DNA from: Eretmocerus hayati
Taxonomy: Eukaryota; Arthropoda; Insecta; Hymenoptera; Aphelinidae
Length of the DNA: 64,000 nucleotides
NCBI GenBank assembly: GCA_029851415.1
Contig: CM056744.1
Location: forward strand, 66,954,172-67,018,171
Direction of reading: 5' to 3'
Shown: one piece after another, positions 52,752 through 63,164 of the stretch
Layout of the letters: each line of letters starts with the position of its first letter
Position numbering within the stretch: position 1 is the first letter of the stretch
Notes under the pieces: generated by a model
Seen by the model: only the letters and a program-made list of their open reading frames with translations
What the model was told of the DNA's origin: nothing
Databases searched by the model: none
Program-made: the position numbers and the translations under genes

Positions 52752-53647
52752 CACTGTAAAAAATTTTCGAGGTAAAGATACCTGGTGGGGTTGTAGATTC
52801 ACAGTGTTGAGCATGGTGAATTTACCAGAAAGTGAGGAAACCTACGAGCGGCTTGTAAATTTACCATGCTCAGCACAGGAAATTCTGGGACACCATGCTG
52901 AGCATGGTGAGTTTACGTTCCGGAGCTTGTAAATTTACCGTCCCAGGCTTGTAAATTTCATTTGAGTACGCGTGCGCGAGTTGCAATCTGAAAATTTTTG
53001 AATCGGCCGTTCAAAGCGAACAACTATATATATGTCGGAGTGGAGCAGATGACAGCAGACTCGAAAATCGAAAGTGCATACGGGCAATATGGGCATCCGT
53101 CAACGTCTGTATACGTAAATAAACGATGTAAATAAAGGGATGTTGCTCTCTGTGAACTTGCTCGTGAACGTGCAAGTGTGATTGTGTGTGATGCCGGCAG
53201 CGAGAAAAGAGCTCGACGTTCGATATTAGAAAACATTTTCATCCACGGATTTCTTTTTATAGAATTATTCAAGCGCGATCAATTTCTTTAACGAGGCCAC
53301 ACAGTATTAGGTTATGACCGGTTCACAACAAAATCGATGCATTCTGTCCAAAAAATCCCATCTACCGTGAGAATCAACACATCTCAATATCTCACTACTA
53401 TGCTAGAAAAGACGGCTAGATGTAAAAATCAACGACAACTCGACATTTTATAGAAACACTGATAAGGATCTGTCACGAAGGCACGGCCTGGCGGCTCCCA
53501 AGCGGGAATTTGCCATCCGCCGGTAAGGGAATTTACAAGCACGCTCGAAAATTCCCCATCCGGGCTTGTAAATTTACAATGCTGAGCACGGTGTCCCCAG
53601 ATTTCCTGTGCTCAGCATGGTAAATTTACATAAATTTTTTTACAGTG
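52752..53647. mobile_element. 896-bp non-autonomous element with CACTGTAAAAAA ends and TA flanks
   Basis: The left end CACTGTAAAAAATTTT and right end AAATTTTTTTACAGTG are inverted, flanked by TA (52,750-52,751 and 53,648-53,649). Sub-terminal parts are also roughly inverted and carry repeated ACCATGCTCAGCAC and GCTTGTAAATTTAC words. No transposase is encoded. A MITE-like derivative of a TA-target (mariner-type) family is the simplest reading; the superfamily is not proven. Confidence 0.7.
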
Positions 53648-53649
53648 TA

Positions 53650-54299
53650 GGAACTCAGAAAATTTTCAAACTGCTCTTGATAGAACCCGAAGCGCATTTT
53701 ACAGATTGTTTTCAAATAAAATTAACGCACGCATGTGACAACCATAGTCCCAAAATTTCGATATTCATTTTCGAGAATTCAAAAAGTAATTTCGTACCAG
53801 TTTCTATGAAGTTATATTGAATATGCGCGCCTACAAGCCGATAATATCACTCACTGTTGTCTCCAGTCCAGCGGAGCCTAGAGAGCTCATTTGACTTATA
53901 TATAGAAGATATATATAGGAAGACATGTATATATGTATACGATTATACATAGGAAATTCTATGATTTTCTATTCAAAATTTTGTGAAATTCATTCAATAA
54001 ATTCTGAAAGTTCTTTCTGACATCTTATTCTATGATTCATTAACTCTATATTACGTATGGTAAGACTCTGAAATTCAATGAATTATTTGCAGTATATAAT
54101 TTTGCGAAGTTCAAGCTTTTGTAAAATTGTATGTAAAATAGATTTTTTCAAACTAACTAATAGCTCTAATACGAATCGAGTTAGAATGTAGTTTTTACGA
54201 CTCATTTTGATGAAATAGAGATTTTTTATCAATGATTCTGATAGTATTGTCTGAAAAATTATTTTATCGTGAAATACTGTAAAAAAACCTAATATATCG
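53650..54299. other. AT-rich intergenic DNA
   Basis: It begins with one decayed ~87-bp repeat unit and contains an (AT)-rich run at 53,890-53,950. No ORF of interest. Confidence 0.4.
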
Positions 54300-55918
54300 C
54301 TAATTCAGAGAAGGAAAATGGCCGCCGGTATGGCAAGACGTAACAAATAGAGGTGTGAGACAAGTGCTTCATGGCAAAGAGAATACAGAGTTGTACGGAC
54401 TAAAAAAGGTGGGATGAAGTATAAGAGACGGTGAAAAATAGTGCGGGATATGAAGTGCAGAAATTAAGGAAAGCGGAGAGAAGAATTCTCGAAAGAAAAT
54501 AAGAAGTATTTTGAAGGTTAGGAAGCAGCATTAGAAGCAAAAAGACCCGCAAAGACGAGCGAAGAATTGCGCATGCGCACGAGAGAGGGAACTAGGAAAG
54601 GACGAAAAGTGGGGAAATAGCGCGAATATTTGAACCTCGAAAGAGAGAGATGGGGTGATCAACAAAGAAATGGATGGAGCTGAGGGAGTGCATGCATGAG
54701 AGGTTTGCTTCAATGTCAGATTCTTTGCAGAGTTTGGTGAAGGACCTAGAAATGATGAGAAGGGGAAGCGACTTGAAGCTCAAAGAGAGGGAAGGAGGAG
54801 AGAAGGTGATAGAACAATACCGCGCAGTGGAAGATACAAAAGCAAACGGAAAGAAAGAAGCCGATGAAACCAAGAAGACAGTAAAAAGAGCTGAGAAACC
54901 TACAAGGATAACGTACTCGCCAATGAAGGCACTGAGGATAAGACAAACAAGCAAAGCCAAAAAACCGGCGGAAAGATGTGAAAGAAATCACAAGGAAGAT
55001 AGAGGAAACGAGAAATTGATACACGGATTGGTGAGGAAAGTGGGAGAATACGAGAGGCTACGTATAGAGTACTCACATAGGATGAGAAGAATGGAAAGAA
55101 TTATGGACAATCTGGAGAAAGAACTGAAAAGAGTTCAAGAAGAGCTAGAGAAACATGAAGAAAAAGGAGGAATGGACAAGGACACTAGTAGATGGGGAAA
55201 AAAAGGAGCAACAAAATGGAGAGGTGGTTATCTGAGAGGAAAAATAGGTAATACCAAAACGACTTCGAAATGTAACTTGGAAAAGAACAGAATAGGTACA
55301 AATACGGTAGACAATGGAAAAATGGTGCAAGAGAGAAGAAGAGAAGAGGAGTACCATAAGAAGAAACAACAAGAATTGGAAACCCTCAGGAAAAGAGTGG
55401 GAATAGCCGAGAGAGAAAGGAAGAGAAACAATATATTAATATCCGGATTAGACTTGAATGAGGTAAACGAAGAAAATCTTTGTGAATGGATGAAGAAGAA
55501 TTTAAGAATAGAAGTGAAAGAAATACATGCAGATGAGAGGCACAGCCAACAAAGTGAGACCAGCATGTAAAAGCAGAGACACGAAGGAAAACATAATGAG
55601 CAAAGAACATTTGCTAAAAGGATCCAAAGTAGTCATAGACCACGACACGAAGGAGCCCCTTCCCTGCGACGCCGCGGCGCGCTCTACACATGACTGGAGG
55701 GGCTTGAGGGGAAGGACTCTACCACGCTTGACACCCCTGAGAATCACCGAGAAGGCAGGGAAGGGGGAAAATGGAGGGAGTGTGAGGTTCAAGAAATTTG
55801 GCACCTATCAGTAGTTGAAATCCGTGAAGTGTATCGTGATTATGTACAAAGATGTGATGAGGGAGACGTTTGTAGAATTTATAATCCTATGGGTTCAATA
55901 AACCAATAATAATATCGT
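54300..55918 (+). mobile_element. LINE remnant: ORF1 joined to a 3' tail
   Basis: A purine-rich 5' part, an ORF1-like frame (54,674-55,570 plus a shifted end to 55,814) and a short 3' end (GGGTTCAATAAACCAATAATAATA, split here as GGGTTCAATAAAC then CAATAATAATA) resembling the (AAT)n-type tails of insect LINEs. The complete ORF2 (endonuclease, RT) is missing, so this is an internally deleted copy. Confidence 0.65.
54674..55570 (+). pseudogene. LINE ORF1-like coiled-coil protein
   Basis: 298 codons from an ATG at 54,674. A long charged coiled-coil (residues ~100-170 and 215-245, rich in K, E, R) is followed by ERERKRNNILISGLDLNEVN and LCEWMKKNLRIEVKEIHA. This is the R-R/K-x-N-N-I-x-I-x-G-L start of the RRM-like domain of many insect LINE ORF1 proteins. 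These bind the element's RNA. A frameshift near 55,540 diverts the end: in the next frame (55,527-55,814) CKSRDTKENIMSKEHLLKG and VVIDHD match the usual last part of that domain. Inactive. Confidence 0.65.
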
Positions 55919-56510
55919 CAATTCAAGGTGATATAATGACCATATATGTCACCGTTGACGAATATTACAAAAAACTCCAAAGATCTGTGGCTTTTCAAAG
56001 TGAATTTACCAGTGCATCAATAAAACACGCGCCTTCGATTGGTTTCTAGGAAGTTCTATATAATTATCTAAAAATCATCTTTCATTTATTACACTCAACT
56101 GGGATTTTTATTTGGAATAGTATTTGTTGGGATCGATGCAGTTTCGATAACTTGTAAATATGTATATAGTGTGATTAACAGGACTTTTCAGTTTTAATAA
56201 ATAATTACAGTGCATATGAATAAATCATCTTCAGAATGTTCTGGAACTCTGAGGACCGAGTATGAATAGAGCCCTGACCGGGTGCTCGAGGATTCTGCCT
56301 TTCAGTCGAAAATCAGCTCACAAAGCCAATAAATCGAAGTCCTCAGGGTTCCATATATAATCTCATGATTGTAATGGAATCTCGGATAAAATCGATTATA
56401 TACACATATATTCTCTTTGTGTGCTTATTGCTGTGGGTAATCCTAAGTGCTCCAAGTGCATGATTGAACCCACAGTGTGACTATATAGTTGGCATAATCA
56501 AACCATTGGT
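55919..56510. other. Unassigned non-coding DNA
   Basis: AT-rich. No gene or repeat is recognised. Confidence 0.4.
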
Positions 56511-56780
56511 TTTTGCTGGTGATATATTACAGGGCCCTGATCCGCGGGAATTGTTATCAGCAAGACCCGCCGAAATGAAGATTACGTGTAAAACAGGTCA
56601 AGTAGGTGCCCTGATCCACTGGATGGCTGTGTTTTACCGTAATAACATATTCATAGGATTCTCTTAGAATTAATGAGTACCCTGATCCATCCATTAGTCT
56701 GAGAAAAAACTATGAAAATACAGAGATCGTACTATTGATTCCCAAGGAGGTGCCGTGATCCACCGAATCGGTTTGAGAGT
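56511..56780. repeat. Degenerate ~72-bp tandem repeat, 4 units
   Basis: The word GCCCTGATCC or one-base variants occurs near 56,534, 56,608, 56,679 and 56,751, spacing 71-74 bp. The remaining unit sequence is strongly diverged. Confidence 0.5.
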
Positions 56781-56965
56781 TGATAGTCGATTTCATCACC
56801 CTTAAAATCTTATCCTATACCTGATAGCATTTGATTACTTCTGATCAAGTCATGAACTCTGATATCCGGCTCTCCCTCTAGATCCAGAGTCGGATAGACT
56901 ACGCATACCTCCACCCTAATTATCCGAGGTATCGCGTCGGTCACAGCATCAAGATTACGAAAGTT
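56781..56965. other. Unassigned non-coding DNA
   Basis: Nothing recognisable. Confidence 0.35.
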
Positions 56966-57370
56966 TCACAAATGCTCCTTAGAAATCTTCAAGCACATCG
57001 CAAATACGCTCCCAAAATGAGCGAAGAAATTCTACAAATTACATAACTTTTACAAATGCTGTCTACGCATGACGAAGCACATTTTCGAACCATTTTCGAA
57101 ATCACAAAAGAAAACATGCATGGAGAATTAGAAAAAATTACAAATGTTCTTTAGGAAACTTAAAGCACATTGCGAGTACATTTCCAAAATTACAAAAAAA
57201 AACATATCCATGTGGATTAAAACATTTTCCAAATGTTTCCACGAATTAAAACACACTGCAAAAAATACACAAAGTAACGAAAAAACCCATGTGTTAAAGT
57301 CCACAAATGTTGCAAAGATGCCTCTTAGACAGCGGGGAGAAAATTCTCTGAAATTTCTTACAAATGACAA
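56966..57370. repeat. Degenerate ~87-bp tandem repeat, 4-5 units
   Basis: Units start (C/T)ACAAATG near 56,966, 57,051, 57,139, 57,227 and 57,301, and share AAGCACATT(G/T) and CAAAATTAC-like words. The same family appears at 52,680-52,749 and just after 53,650. Confidence 0.6.
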
Positions 57371-57450
57371 CTGAACCTATTATAACGACATCAAAGAGTG
57401 TTACCGATGGATGAGTCTCGTCTGGTTTATATTACAGCTCGTGTCACAAA

Positions 57451-58041
57451 TTAGTAATCCACGCGCTGCCCAGCAGCGTCGATGGCTGCTTGCAGTCGAT
57501 TTGGCATAGAGTCGTCGAGATTGGTGATATTCTCCCGGTTTCCGTCAACCCTTGTCCAAGCGTCGTCAATCCTCTGCGCGAAGATCGCCTCGTCGACGCC
57601 GGGCAGCGGCCTCCAGTCCCGCACTGTCATGGCTCAGACATTTTCAATGATATTGAATTCCGGAGATCTAGGAGGCATTGGTAGCCTCAGGAGACGTGGG
57701 TGCCGCTGATACCAATCTGTCATTATTCGAGCGGTGTGCACTGGGCTATTATCCTCCATTATTGGGATTGGCAGATCGTCTTGGTATCTTTCTTCGAGGA
57801 CGGGATACAGATGGTTACTGAGGAGACTGTAGTATCTCTCCGCATTTAGTCGTCGATCGACATAAACTAGTCGGCTTTCATCACTTGCAGACACAAACCC
57901 CCAATACGCCCTCGTCTTCCTGACGCTCATCTGCTGGTCGATTATGTCCTCGTGGTCATATCTGAAGCAGATGTTATTTCCTAGTTTTGACCGCAGATTC
58001 TCGAATGAGAACTGGAATGTAGAGTCTATGGAGAATATCAC
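57451..58041 (-). pseudogene. Tc1/mariner-type transposase, C-terminal part
   Basis: About 197 codons, roughly the last 60 percent of a Tc1-type transposase (usual length ~340). The blocks are IFSIDSTF (first catalytic region; IFSDES is usual), YWGFVSASD, then IPIMEDNSPVHTA with the second Asp, and PPRSPEFNIIENV with the last acidic region (SPDLNPIE is usual). Directly after IIENV a TGA (57,634-57,636) stands where Trp is usual. The frame then continues to a TAA at 57,451. The N-terminal DNA-binding domain is out of frame or lost. It would have cut and pasted DNA at TA sites. Confidence 0.82.
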
Positions 58042-58602
58042 GCCGAGACTCGGCGAACTCAGTCGCGGGTGCGTGAATGTTGTTCAGTGGCGGATGAGTT
58101 AAGCTCATCGTTAATGTCCAGACCGATTGATGCGATAAGAAACAAAGCTGTGAATTTTCAGAGTTAGTTACGTGCGACGTCGTGAACTTACTTTTGTACT
58201 CGTTCAGCAGCTAAAGATCCAAATTGAACAAGTTCTGGAATTTGTATCATCTAATCTGAACATTCAAGATGTCTACTATTGATATGAGTACTACCGACTT
58301 ACTTTCTCGCTTACAGTTTTGCTACGTTCCAAATCTGGGGAATTCTCTCGCGGATGAATGAATAGTCTCGCAATGGATAAAGCAATAGCGAACTCGGAAG
58401 AACAATTTTGATTCTTCAATATTCCGGGATATATCAATTGATTCCACAGTGGTGGCATGATTTTTATGCGCCGTGGCTCACAAATTGTGACCAAAATTAT
58501 TTATTGGCTCAGCCGTATGCACTGCAATTTGCAGTAGTGTGGAGCTGTCACGGATAAATAAGATGATATGCACTCAACAGGGATTTGCAAAGTTCCTGCG
58601 GG
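58042..58602. other. Unassigned DNA between two transposase pieces
   Basis: The first ~60 bp on the minus strand may belong to the transposase above in another frame (EFAESRRDIL-like). Nothing else is recognised. Confidence 0.35.
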
Positions 58603-58914
58603 TCAAAATACAATGGGAGAAATGTCATTATATATCCACCCGTGGCCGTCGAGCCTCCAAACCATGTCCTTCTCATCTTCACGCGATGTATTTACTTCTT
58701 CATCGAGGAAGTTCATTCGTCGCCAAAAATCAATCCTATCTAGATTATTCCTTGAGAAAGTCACTCTGCGCTCTGCATCATCTGGGAAGAGAGCTGGCTT
58801 CTTCCTAGCTCTACGGCACCTGTAGCTTCTGCGCTTGATGAACTGGCGGATAGTTCCCTCATTAAGGAGGCTCGCGCGTGTGATGCCGTGCCTAGCGCGG
58901 GGCCCCGCGCGCAA
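58603..58914 (-). pseudogene. Tc1/mariner-type transposase, N-terminal/central piece
   Basis: 103 codons. A helix-turn-helix-like segment (GITRASLLNEGTIRQFIKR) is followed by a basic linker (RRARKKPALFPDDAERR), FSRNN, WRRMNFLDEEVN (first catalytic region, F-x-D-E) and VWRLDG. This is the expected order before the catalytic core. The preceding piece at 57,451-58,041 has its own first catalytic region, so the two come from different copies or families. Confidence 0.6.
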
Positions 58915-59790
58915 GTAGTCAGGCCCTTCTCCATTCCGTTTCGCTCCTGACGCTACATATAGGTATACTCACAACGCAAGCAGTGCGGCGCAGCGCGTTG
59001 CTCCACTCTCAAAACTCACTTTGAACTCAATTTACTGAAAATCGAAGTCGTCAACCTATCAATTTTTTTACACCATTGGACGCGCCAGGTGAAATAACGC
59101 CGATTTATCATTCCATTCTCAATAATGAAGGATACGTGTATAAGGATTTTTTCTGCCAAACGGTTTTTCTCGCGAATTTCATCGTCTACCCCCTCTTTTC
59201 TTGGTGGATTATGATTCCTCATCAGTTTATCTATCAATATAAGTCACTTTAACGCAAGTTCACAGTTTAGTTGAAATTTACGCGAGCCTCCTTAACATCC
59301 AAGTCGAGCCGTTCAGGATAATGGCAAATGGGGAACCATGGATCGTCGTCGAGGAGCTCTCGATTCCGCCCCTTGTCATCTTCAGTCAATGCGTAGCTGT
59401 GAATGAAATGTAATATTGATTTGAAAACTGATGCAAATGGATGTGAGACGTGTCTTTACCGATACCACAGCGATATTGGTAGAGATACTTCTACGCCGTT
59501 GTGATAATTTCGTTACTATATGTATACCTGCGGTACACAGTTGAATTTATCGGAATTCTATTCGAAATATCTTATTATCTCACTCGCTGGAGTAGAGGAT
59601 TCCCTTCCATTTTCAACACAGAGACTTTGAACAGAACGTTTCCAAAATTCCGAACACGTGGAAAATCAATCAAAACACATCAGAATTGAACACAACTTTC
59701 TGATGCCCAATTATGAAAAGAATGATGTGACCATTTCTTTATGCAAAGACAACGCGAGTAACGAAATGTTTTATACAACAATGATTCATT
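58915..59790. other. Unassigned DNA
   Basis: A small minus-strand frame at 59,016-59,237 (73 codons) has no recognisable motif. The rest is AT-rich and non-coding. Confidence 0.35.
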
Positions 59791-59792
59791 TT

Positions 59793-60010
59793 CCGCCAGT
59801 ATTGAACACGAATGAAAAAAAACATCATCTAGAATGAAATTCGACACCAATGAAGAGAAAACTGACACCTACCAGTATTACATTCAACACCAATAGAAAA
59901 ACGAAATTCATCCAGTATTGGATTCATTGCCAATGAGGAAAAAACAGAAATAGCCAGTATGAAATGCAATACGAATGAGAGAAAATTATACACCACCCAG
60001 TATTATCTCG
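59793..60010. repeat. ~42-bp minisatellite, about 5 units
   Basis: CCAGTATTRNATTCANNNCCAATGAR-like units near 59,796, 59,832, 59,872, 59,917, 59,957 and a partial one at 59,998. Each contains GAA(T/A)...GAATGA-type words. Diverged. Confidence 0.65.
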
Positions 60011-60228
60011 ATTTTACTATTTATTCATCGTAGACTTTTGAAATTCCGTTGGTTTATTGTTGCTGTGGATATGGGTCGCATGATTTAGTTTGGAAGCAAA
60101 TATTCCGAGCGTGTAATCCATAATTTCGCTCAACGAATGGAGTTTACATTAACACGTCACAGAAGCATATTATACTCACGGTTGACCAGGGTTGACCAGT
60201 CTAGAATCGAGAAGTTCAGTACCCCATT

Positions 60229-60456
60229 TCAGACAGGAAATCGCCGATGTTGGAACAGATCCCCCCTTTCCCATAAGCCCAATGCTTTGGTGATCGCGAT
60301 TTTGGTAACCGCGGTACCTCTTTGGACGGTATCCCCCGCGGTTACCGAAGGATGCCTGTATGTCTGAGCACAGCTGACATGGAAAATTGCGTTACACTCT
60401 CCACAGGAAAATATTTTATCTCTCACTTTCCCAATGCACCTCGCGCATGAAGGCAT
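60229..60456 (-). CDS. PHD-like zinc-finger fragment
   Basis: 75 codons from an ATG at 60,456. CARCIGKVRDKIFSCGECNA followed by IFHVSCAQTY has the spacing C-x2-C-x10-C-x2-C-x4-H-x2-C, the first half of a PHD or related finger. The rest of the frame is read through an inverted repeat and is probably not authentic. Fingers of this kind occur at the N-terminus of some transposon proteins as well as in host proteins. It may be a remnant of either. Confidence 0.45.
   Translation of the reverse strand: MPSCARCIGKVRDKIFSCGECNAIFHVSCAQTYRHPSVTAGDTVQRGTAVTKIAITKALGLWERGDLFQHRRFPV
60304..60346. repeat. GC-rich perfect inverted repeat
   Basis: GGTAACCGCGG and CCGCGGTTACC are separated by 21 nt, with inner TACC/GGTA pairing as well. 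It interrupts the zinc-finger frame. Confidence 0.8.
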
Positions 60457-61027
60457 TCGATTCGTGTATCATAAAACGAAAGGTAATCGACACACTCCCA
60501 GTTGTCTCGATGCTCACACGAGAATCACCTGGTTTGCGCTAGCAGACAGCAGAATAACGCTTGGACTCGCAACTCGCGTACATCACTCTCACTCACACCA
60601 CTGACGATACTTGTACGGATGCTTGTAGTATGTGTGAGCGTGCTTCGTATCCGTCAAACGAGGAGCGCCATCGACTAAAGCATCGACGGTCAGGTGAGGT
60701 GCGTTGTTGCTGCAATTTAGCATGGTGATAGATCGGAGTGTAGCAGTGGCTGAGCAGCAGACGACGGGCATGTACGTTCGCACCAATTTGCGCGGCAGCA
60801 ACGTCGTCGTACTCGTCAATGATGTAAGGTTGCCGGTGATCAGATTATTCAGAGGTGGATAGCTCTCCCAGGCTCGGAGAAGGAGCCAGACAGTGTATGC
60901 TCCAGGAATAAGAGCCTGCAGGATGAAACCGGCCTAGAAAAATTCTCCCACTCAGGGGAGTAAAATCCTCATCAGAATCGAAGTTCTGAGCGGAGCGATA
61001 TGGAATGCGTGTGATTCCAACTCAAAA

Positions 61028-61028
<1 letters not shown>
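60457..61028. other. Unassigned DNA before LINE copy 2
   Basis: No recognised gene; a frame at 60,589-60,819 (minus) has no motif. Confidence 0.35.
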
Positions 61029-61092
<64 letters not shown>

Positions 61093-61109
61093 CAGAGAGA
61101 GAGAGAGAG
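61029..61109 (+). repeat. (GA)n tract at the 5' end of LINE copy 2
   Basis: About 80 bp of GA dinucleotides with two interruptions (near 61,081 and 61,092) run directly into the truncated LINE coding sequence. Confidence 0.92.
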
Positions 61110-62649
61110 TGTGTACGAGAGGATGGTGCTCAACAGAGTAGAGAAAGCCTAGGAAGAGAGCGGCGGGCTGTCACCGATGCAGATTGGGTTCCGGGAAGGT
61201 CGCAGTACTGTTTACGCGATTGAGACAGTCCAGGCGTGGGTCCAAACGGCAGTAGGGAGACCATACCAAGGGAGAGGGGGTTTCGGGTCGATCCTCACGT
61301 TGGATATAGAGTACGCCTTTACCTGTGCGAGCTGGGAGCAAGTGTATGCATTCCAGGCAGATGAAGTGCCACTCTACCTGTTAGCAGTCACGAGCGACTA
61401 CCTACGGAATAGGACCCTCGTATACGGCACCGACGAGGGACAAAAGGTTTGAGAGCTGTCCGCCGGAATCGGACAAGCATCAGTTTCCCGGCCGTTTAAC
61501 TGGATCATTCAGTACGACAGTCTCCTGTTTATCTAACTGCTAGAAAGTGTGATAGTAGTGGCTTTTGCGGACGACACGGGACTCATAGTTTGGGCCGACA
61601 ACAGAGAGCCCTTGGATGGACTCGCGAACGAGGCGCTGGCCCGAGTCTACGAGAGGATGATCAGCAGGCTCCTAGAGCTGGCTGTTCCAAAGTGTGAAGC
61701 CATAGTGGTCTCGAGGCGGAGAAAGTTCGACTCGCCCCGTTTTTACATCAACGGGCAAGAGATACCACGCAAGACAGAGCTGAAATATCTGGGTGTATGG
61801 CTCGACGACAAGTAATCGTTCAAGAAGCACATCCAAGAAGCCGTGCAGAGGGCAAGCATGGTCGGAGCGGCTCTCCAGTGGCTGATGCCGATTATCGGAG
61901 GACCGAAACAGAAGAGGCGTAAGCTGCTCAACACCGTGAGCGCTTCCATAATGCTCTACGGTGCACCCGTGTGGGGGAAGAGAGTAGAGAAGGCCGTCAT
62001 CGAGAAGAGGGTGGGGCCTGTCCACCGAAGAGCGGCCCTGAGGAGCATTCGTGCCTACCGTATCGTGTCAGAAAACGAAGCTTGCGTGTTGGCGGGGATG
62101 CCATCCATCCACTTGCTCGTCGCGGAGTGAGTGAGAATCTGGGACCGACAGAAAGTGATCGGAGCCGAACGAGTACTCACTCCGACGATGAAGGAGATCA
62201 TCCGCGACAACGAGAAGGAAACCACCCTTGAGCATTGGCAAACTGAGTGGGATTTGCCATTTGCAAATGGCAGATGGACGCACCGTCTGATCCGTGACGT
62301 AGCCAAATGGACGGAACGCACCCATGGAGAGATAGATTACTGGACGACGCAAGCACTGAGTGACCACTGTTGCTTCGGTGCCTATCTGACCCGGTTCAAG
62401 AAGAGGACATCCCCAGCATGTCAGTCATGCGGGGACAACTGGGATGTCGCTGAACACGCCCTGTTCACGTGCAACGACACCCGAAGGGAGCGCGCCGAGT
62501 TGGATGGATGGCTGAGTCCTTAACCAACACCTGAGAATCTCGCCCCTTACTTGCTCCGCAACCAGGAGACATCGGATGAAGTCACCGGATACATCAGGCT
62601 GGTGATGATCCGTAAGGAGGAGAAAGGGAGGGAAGTGAGGTGCCTCGAA
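61110..62649 (+). pseudogene. LINE reverse transcriptase, copy 2
   Basis: Blocks: QIGFREGRSTVYAI, GFGSILTLDIEYAFTCAS (palm D), FADD in VVAFADDTGLIVW (catalytic pair intact), YLGVWLDDK, SIMLYGAPVWGKRVEKAV and CQSCGDNWDVAEHALFTC (finger). Stops interrupt it at about 61,150, 61,450, 61,533, 61,814, 62,128 and 62,521. Unlike copy 1 it has no shift in the finger region. It is a 5'-truncated copy and cannot be active. Confidence 0.88.
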
Positions 62650-63089
62650 GCAGGCGAATTACAGTGAGTCTGCCGATTCAAACAGAAGAAGACCAAATGG
62701 TTTCAGGAGGAATATGATGGACTGAAGAGGGAAGAAAGAAGGAACAAAAAAGAAGAAAGAAGACTGAAGAGAAGGAAGAAGATGGAAGAAGGCGAAACAA
62801 CACCTGCGTGTCACGAGAAGAGAGACGCTTGAGCGCGAGCGCGAGACGCCATCGGTCCTGGAGTAATGCTCACGCGGTTACGGGGCCGGATTGGTAAGTT
62901 GGTGGATCTCTCCCTTGTCCAATCGCCGGCGCCAACGGAGAAGGAAGAGACGGTTTAACCGGTTCGGATGGCCGTATCGTTGCGGATCCCAGCCCCGAGG
63001 CGTGGTGAGTTACTGGCCAGCCGTGACTGTATCCCCGGTACCTCTACATCGCACGTCTCAGCATATCCATCCCTCCAACCACCTAAAAA

Positions 63090-63090
<1 letters not shown>
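62650..63090 (+). other. 3' untranslated region of LINE copy 2
   Basis: Matches 17,715-18,135 in order: purine-rich first half, then CGCGAGACGCC, GGTGGATCTCTCCCTT and GATGGCCGTATCG. One ~22-bp insert (near 62,872-62,895) differs from copy 1. Confidence 0.75.

Positions 63091-63091
<1 letters not shown>

Positions 63092-63162
<71 letters not shown>
63092..63162 (+). repeat. (GA)n tail of LINE copy 2
   Basis: About 35 uninterrupted GA dinucleotides after the conserved 3' end. Confidence 0.93.

Positions 63163-63164
<2 letters not shown>

Larger units (their letters stand above)
61110..63162 (+). mobile_element. R1-like LINE, copy 2, 5' truncated
   Basis: It starts within the RT at the YERMVLNRV block and runs through RT, C-terminal finger, 3' UTR and a (GA)n tail. 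The same 3' end (CACCTAAAAAAGGAGAGA) as copy 1 is present. It is flanked on the left by another (GA)n tract. Copy 1 and copy 2 are alike along the shared length. Confidence 0.87.

Noticed and set aside
54592..55566. Hydrophobic minus-strand frames (54,592-54,960, 54,746-55,024, 55,228-55,566) resembling membrane proteins
   Set aside because: They are the complement of a purine-rich, coiled-coil coding region, which always reads as F/L/S-rich on the other strand.
61005..61223. Open frame through (GA)n into LINE copy 2
   Set aside because: The GA repeat is read as E-R repeats. It is not a protein of its own.
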